Below are positions 40,718-43,810 of a DNA stretch of 43,810 nt, one piece after another. Made by a program: the position numbers and the translations under genes. The stretch lies in NCBI GenBank assembly GCA_018263575.1, contig JAANWX010000108.1, forward strand, positions 9,872-53,681. The letters are read 5' to 3'. The DNA comes from Chloroflexota bacterium (GTDB lineage: Bacteria > Chloroflexota > Anaerolineae > Anaerolineales > UBA11858). Each line of letters starts with the position of its first letter. Position 1 is the first letter of the stretch. The notes below the pieces were generated by a model. It was not told the origin of the DNA. It saw nothing but the letters and a program-made list of their open reading frames with translations, and searched no databases.

Positions 40718-43138
40718 CTATTTGAGCACCTCATCCAACAGGGGGCGCAGCTCCCGAGGGATCAACGTAACACGCTGATCGTCTAGCGTCCCTATTGCCA
40801 AAAACCCCAACATCTGCAAACGCCCAGGAATAGTTTCAGGGGCATGATATTGCCAATGGAGAGATTCGTCATAATTGTCTCCAAACCGCTCGACGAATGC
40901 CTCCCGGGAGCGCACGCCATCCCCCGCCAAGACCCAGGCCAAAGCCTCACGCTCCTCTCCGGTGAGTTCATGTTCGATCATCCCCCGCAACTGATCGGGA
41001 TCGGTAAGGGCCTCCACGAGACGGGCAACGACCTCCGCCTTTTTGCCTGATTTTCTAAGTCCCCAAGATTCTAAAGTGGCCTTCAGGCGGTCTTTGCTAA
41101 CACGGTCAATGCAGCTTTCCAAATCCTCATCTGCTATTATGCCCTTATTAAATTGACGGTTATAGTATTTATGCGCTCTCTCTGTGAAAAGATTGCTAAG
41201 GCCGCTAAAGGATTCTGCAAATTCTATGCGCTCAAGCCAATCTGTATAAAACTCCTCTGAATCGGGGTCAAGGCTAATCAACATCTCAAGAGTGGTTTTT
41301 GCGGCCTCATATTCTTTTTCTTTTATGGCTACTTGGACTTGTAACTCCATAGCGCCTATTATTACATTTATTATCACCCTCTTTGCTTTCATTATTTTCA
41401 CCAGGTGATCTTTACATAATTCGACATCATCTTCTTCAAAAAATGCGATACGAGCTAAAGTTAAATGGCCGAATAAATAATCAGGGTCTACCTCGACAGA
41501 CTTTAGCAGGAGCGGTATAGCTTCTTCTCTGCGATCTAATTTGTTAAGCACCATACCTTTATTATGAAGTGCTACGGGGAAATCTGGGTCTAACTCAAGA
41601 ACTTGTTCATAATAACTCATAGCTTTTATGAGGTCATCCTCTTCGTCGCTATGGGATAATTCGATCCCTTTTTCTATTAATTCTTGAGATTTTTGACTGC
41701 AAGTGAGTTCCATATAGGGCACAATTTCCATTTGCGTGAAATTAACTTCTGTCCAATTCTCTTTATCATCTTGCCATATCGTCACTGAAGTTTCACCATC
41801 AATGATTCCTTCTTCTGACAATATCTGAAGCGCCATTGAACGCAAATGGGGCGTACCAGATTTACTGGTCGCAAAACGCTCAATTTCAGCATAGGCTTGG
41901 GGGATATCGAGATCAGCTAAAGTGTTGAGGACGGTTTCCACCGTTATTTCGTTATCTATATTTTGCCAAAGCATAAGCCGAAAACTATATCCTAGATGAG
42001 GGTATTTCTCGACGATTTTTATTAGTCCGGCGTTTGGTTCTTCCATTACGGCTTGCTCAAATGAGTTATATATTTTCTTTCCCCAATATTGCGTAAAATG
42101 GATGGTAGGCAACCGGTCACCGTGTGCCAGTGGCTGATGGGCTTGTTTAGCTTCTCTTATGATCTTTAATCCTTTCTTAGCAAAAGAGGCATACCTAGTT
42201 TCCTCACCTGCTATTTCCTGAAGTATTTTCTTAGCCGCTTCAAATTGCCCCATATTTACCGTTCCAGCGCCTAGAATGTAAAAAGAAACATCATCTAAAA
42301 ACTCTTGCTCTTCAATATTCTTAGCAACTTGGGCCAGGGTTTCATCGTCTTCTAACCAACCCAAAGCTTCTATGGCTTTGTCGATATGATCGTGCATGCC
42401 TGTCAGGTTCACTAGTAAAGAGCGTAGTCTCGCTGCGTAAGATTCAGCCTTTTCTTTTTTCCAAGCATTGACGTTGAAAATAACCAAGTTGCTCAAAGTA
42501 AAGATGTTTTCAGGGTCAACTTCTTCAAGTACTGTTTCTGATTCAGAAATAGCTTCTTGGAGCCTTCCATGCATAAATAAAGCCAGGGCGCGATTGTTGC
42601 GAGGAGAAGGCCATTGAGGCACCAAGCGAATGGCGGTTTTAGTTTCCTTTAATACCCCCCTTAAATCCTCGTTTTGTAAATACATTTGAGCGCGTTCGTG
42701 GGGCATAATCGCTTGCCGCATCTTGTTGATCGATACGTCAAAAGCTGCAGATCTTTCTGAAATTTCAGTTTCAATAATGGTCAAAAGCTCTTCGAAATCC
42801 TCTCTAGCCTCATATTCATCATCCGGGTCGCGCCTGAGATAATTTTTAGCATGGCGCCAGGCATGCCCTATCCAACCCATGTGTATGTAGGCAGTAGCTA
42901 AATTAATATATGCAGGTATGTAATCTCTATCGCGTCGAACTACCTCTTCTAAATCTTCAATGCCGCCAAGTGAGTTTCCAAGCACCCCTTTCACCGTACC
43001 ACGCAAATACAAATAATCCGGGCGAAATTGGAAGTGGCGGGGAGCGTTTTCTAGGATGCTCAAGGCAAGCTCAAATTGGTCTCGCTCCATCATGTTTTGT
43101 ACACGGTCAATAAATTCATAAAAGTCTTGTTTGGGCAT
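40718..43138 (-). CDS. Large TPR protein with C-terminal SAP-like domain
   Basis: An 806-residue cytoplasmic protein. TPR-like helical repeats occur at about 5-215 and 485-640 (for example AMSYYEQVLELDPDFPVALHNKG and AIPLLLKSVEVDPDYLFGHLTLARI). Residues about 675-705 read VSKDRLKATLESWGLRKSGKKAEVVARLVEAL, a good match to the SAP helix-loop-helix that binds DNA or nucleoprotein. A further C-terminal domain (about 715-806) is not recognised. Ribosome site GAGGAG lies 5 nt before the ATG. The function is unknown; a scaffold linking nucleic acid to protein partners is plausible. An inverted-repeat element lies just upstream. Confidence 0.8.
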   Translation of the reverse strand: MPKQDFYEFIDRVQNMMERDQFELALSILENAPRHFQFRPDYLYLRGTVKGVLGNSLGGIEDLEEVVRRDRDYIPAYINLATAYIHMGWIGHAWRHAKNYLRRDPDDEYEAREDFEELLTIIETEISERSAAFDVSINKMRQAIMPHERAQMYLQNEDLRGVLKETKTAIRLVPQWPSPRNNRALALFMHGRLQEAISESETVLEEVDPENIFTLSNLVIFNVNAWKKEKAESYAARLRSLLVNLTGMHDHIDKAIEALGWLEDDETLAQVAKNIEEQEFLDDVSFYILGAGTVNMGQFEAAKKILQEIAGEETRYASFAKKGLKIIREAKQAHQPLAHGDRLPTIHFTQYWGKKIYNSFEQAVMEEPNAGLIKIVEKYPHLGYSFRLMLWQNIDNEITVETVLNTLADLDIPQAYAEIERFATSKSGTPHLRSMALQILSEEGIIDGETSVTIWQDDKENWTEVNFTQMEIVPYMELTCSQKSQELIEKGIELSHSDEEDDLIKAMSYYEQVLELDPDFPVALHNKGMVLNKLDRREEAIPLLLKSVEVDPDYLFGHLTLARIAFFEEDDVELCKDHLVKIMKAKRVIINVIIGAMELQVQVAIKEKEYEAAKTTLEMLISLDPDSEEFYTDWLERIEFAESFSGLSNLFTERAHKYYNRQFNKGIIADEDLESCIDRVSKDRLKATLESWGLRKSGKKAEVVARLVEALTDPDQLRGMIEHELTGEEREALAWVLAGDGVRSREAFVERFGDNYDESLHWQYHAPETIPGRLQMLGFLAIGTLDDQRVTLIPRELRPLLDEVLK

Positions 43139-43170
43139 TCGGTACTCCTCTATTTGGGAAGGGTTTCGTG

Positions 43171-43263
43171 GTGTCTTCTCAACACCTTGGGGAGGGGCTG
43201 AGACCGGGTCTTAGACCGGGTCTAAGACCTAGGAGGTCTTGCCCCGTATTTATGAGATGATAC
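43171..43263. repeat. GTATCATCTCAA-type element, copy 3
   Basis: Ends GTGTCTTCTCAA and ATGAGATGATAC match copy 1 at most positions, again with GGGG and CCCC inside. The core is different: AGACCGGGTCTTAGACC-type hairpins (43201-43240) with partial repeats of the unit GACCGGGTCT. Confidence 0.65.
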
Positions 43264-43318
43264 GTTTCGTGTTCCTAAAAACCTATTTTACCAGACATAT
43301 TGAGTATAATGGGGGTTG

Positions 43319-43487
43319 GTATGCTGGGAGATTGGGAAACAGGTATACTGGGAGACTGGTATACTGGGAGATTGGGAAACTGGTATATCGGTATACTGGT
43401 TTTGCCCAATTTACCAACCCACCAATATCACCAATTTACCATCAGACCAATCTACCAACATACTAATATACCGCTCCCCAATATACC
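43319..43487 (+). repeat. Inverted pair of 8-bp tandem arrays before the GH31-like gene
   Basis: Left array (43319-43402): 8-bp units such as GGTATACT, GGGAGATT and GGGAAACT. Right array (43408-43487): units such as CCAATTTA, CCAACCCA and ACCAATCT, roughly the complement of the left. The two would pair into a long imperfect hairpin. The right array is G-poor and runs into the ATG at 43488 with no Shine-Dalgarno. Confidence 0.75.
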
Positions 43488-43810
43488 ATGAACCCACTCA
43501 AACAACTCCTCACCTCCATCCAATTCATCGGCCTCCCCGACACCCTGCGCATCATTCGCTCCTCACTCCTGCGGGATTGGTACGAGTGGCGTTTTCGCGC
43601 CCCCGCGCCAGAATCCGCGCCCCACACGCCGGGGGATTTGCTCACCGCGGACGCCACGCCCCGGGGCGGACTCTTCACCTTCACCAACGCCGACCTCGAA
43701 ATCCACTTCCTCACCCCGCACCTCGTTCGCCTTTCCTGGAGTCCCGGCCAGCCGCCCCTGTCTTACGCTATTGCCAAAACCGACTGGCCCGAGGTCAAAG
43801 TCTCTCTCCT
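43488..43810 (+). CDS. GH31-like alpha-glycosidase, N-terminal part (runs off the window)
   Basis: 107 codons open to the window end from the ATG at 43488. The sequence includes LEIHFLTPHLVRLSWSPG and YAIAKTDWPEV, which resemble the N-terminal beta-sandwich of GH31 alpha-glucosidases and xylosidases. No signal peptide is visible. The catalytic barrel lies outside the window, so the family call rests on the N-terminal domain only. The start follows a repeat-built, C/A-rich leader. Confidence 0.6.
   Translation, partial: MNPLKQLLTSIQFIGLPDTLRIIRSSLLRDWYEWRFRAPAPESAPHTPGDLLTADATPRGGLFTFTNADLEIHFLTPHLVRLSWSPGQPPLSYAIAKTDWPEVKVSL

Larger units (their letters stand above)
43139..43487. other. 349-bp divergent gap between the TPR-SAP gene and the GH31-like gene
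   Basis: It holds copy 3 of the GTATCATCTCAA-type element (43171-43263) and an inverted pair of 8-bp tandem arrays (43319-43487). No consensus promoter was confidently seen for either gene. Confidence 0.6.

Noticed and set aside
43319-43487. Possible replication origin iterons
   Set aside because: The units are degenerate 8-mers in a gene leader, with no DnaA boxes, dnaA or dnaN nearby, and similar arrays occur before other ordinary genes.

Overview
The window looks like a chromosomal segment of a Chloroflexota bacterium of the Anaerolineae type. This is inferred from gene families, not from a marker search: Thr/Pro-tailed LysM proteins, long TPR scaffold proteins, GAF sensor proteins with an odd H-box, an RpoC with a large coiled-coil insertion, and no outer-membrane genes. 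Conserved core genes (holA, acpS, prfA-prmC, polA, rho, rpoC, gyrA) sit among accessory signalling, cell-wall and glycosidase genes. No tRNA, rRNA, CRISPR array or intact transposase was recognised.

Layout. 1-5.9 kb (minus strand): a membrane GAF sensor protein split by an in-frame stop, a LysM protein and a GH36 alpha-galactosidase. 6.1-10.8 kb (plus): a DUF6391-like protein, holA, an M16 peptidase pair and acpS. 11.2-13.2 kb (minus): prfA-prmC. 13.6-14.6 kb: a secreted protein with a probably leaderless mRNA. 14.6-21.3 kb (minus): an operon of a receiver/roadblock/dead-transposase fusion, polA and a frameshifted TPR gene. 21.5-24.6 kb (plus): a secreted duplicated DUF2680-like protein with an OmpR-type regulator and a sensor kinase. 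25.2-28.7 kb: glpK and a secreted transglycosylase-like protein. 28.7-32.8 kb (minus): a small protein, an M23 peptidase, rho, and a CpaE-like ATPase with a deleted receiver. 33.4-40.7 kb (plus): rpoC with a structured leader, then gyrA. 40.7-43.1 kb (minus): a TPR-SAP protein. The window ends inside a GH31-like glycosidase gene.

Three things stand out. (1) The 518-residue protein upstream of polA appears to fuse a degenerate receiver, a roadblock/LC7 domain and an IS200-type Y1 transposase fold that has lost its HUH motif and catalytic tyrosine. (2) Intergenic DNA is crowded with small inverted-repeat elements of several families. These include a MITE-like pair whose end supplies the prmC stop codon, three copies of a GTATCATCTCAA-ended family, and an element inserted in frame in the GH36 gene. 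(3) Several genes lack a Shine-Dalgarno sequence and have G-poor, C/A-rich leaders, some built from 7-9 bp tandem repeats whose unit differs at each locus. Other genes in the same window have strong Shine-Dalgarno sites or appear leaderless.

Several signalling proteins have lost key residues or segments: an H-box His to Gln change, a receiver without its acidic pair, and a receiver missing its phospho-acceptor region. Two genes carry single-base-scale lesions (an in-frame TAA, and a C-tract frameshift). These may be real or may be consensus errors in the assembly.
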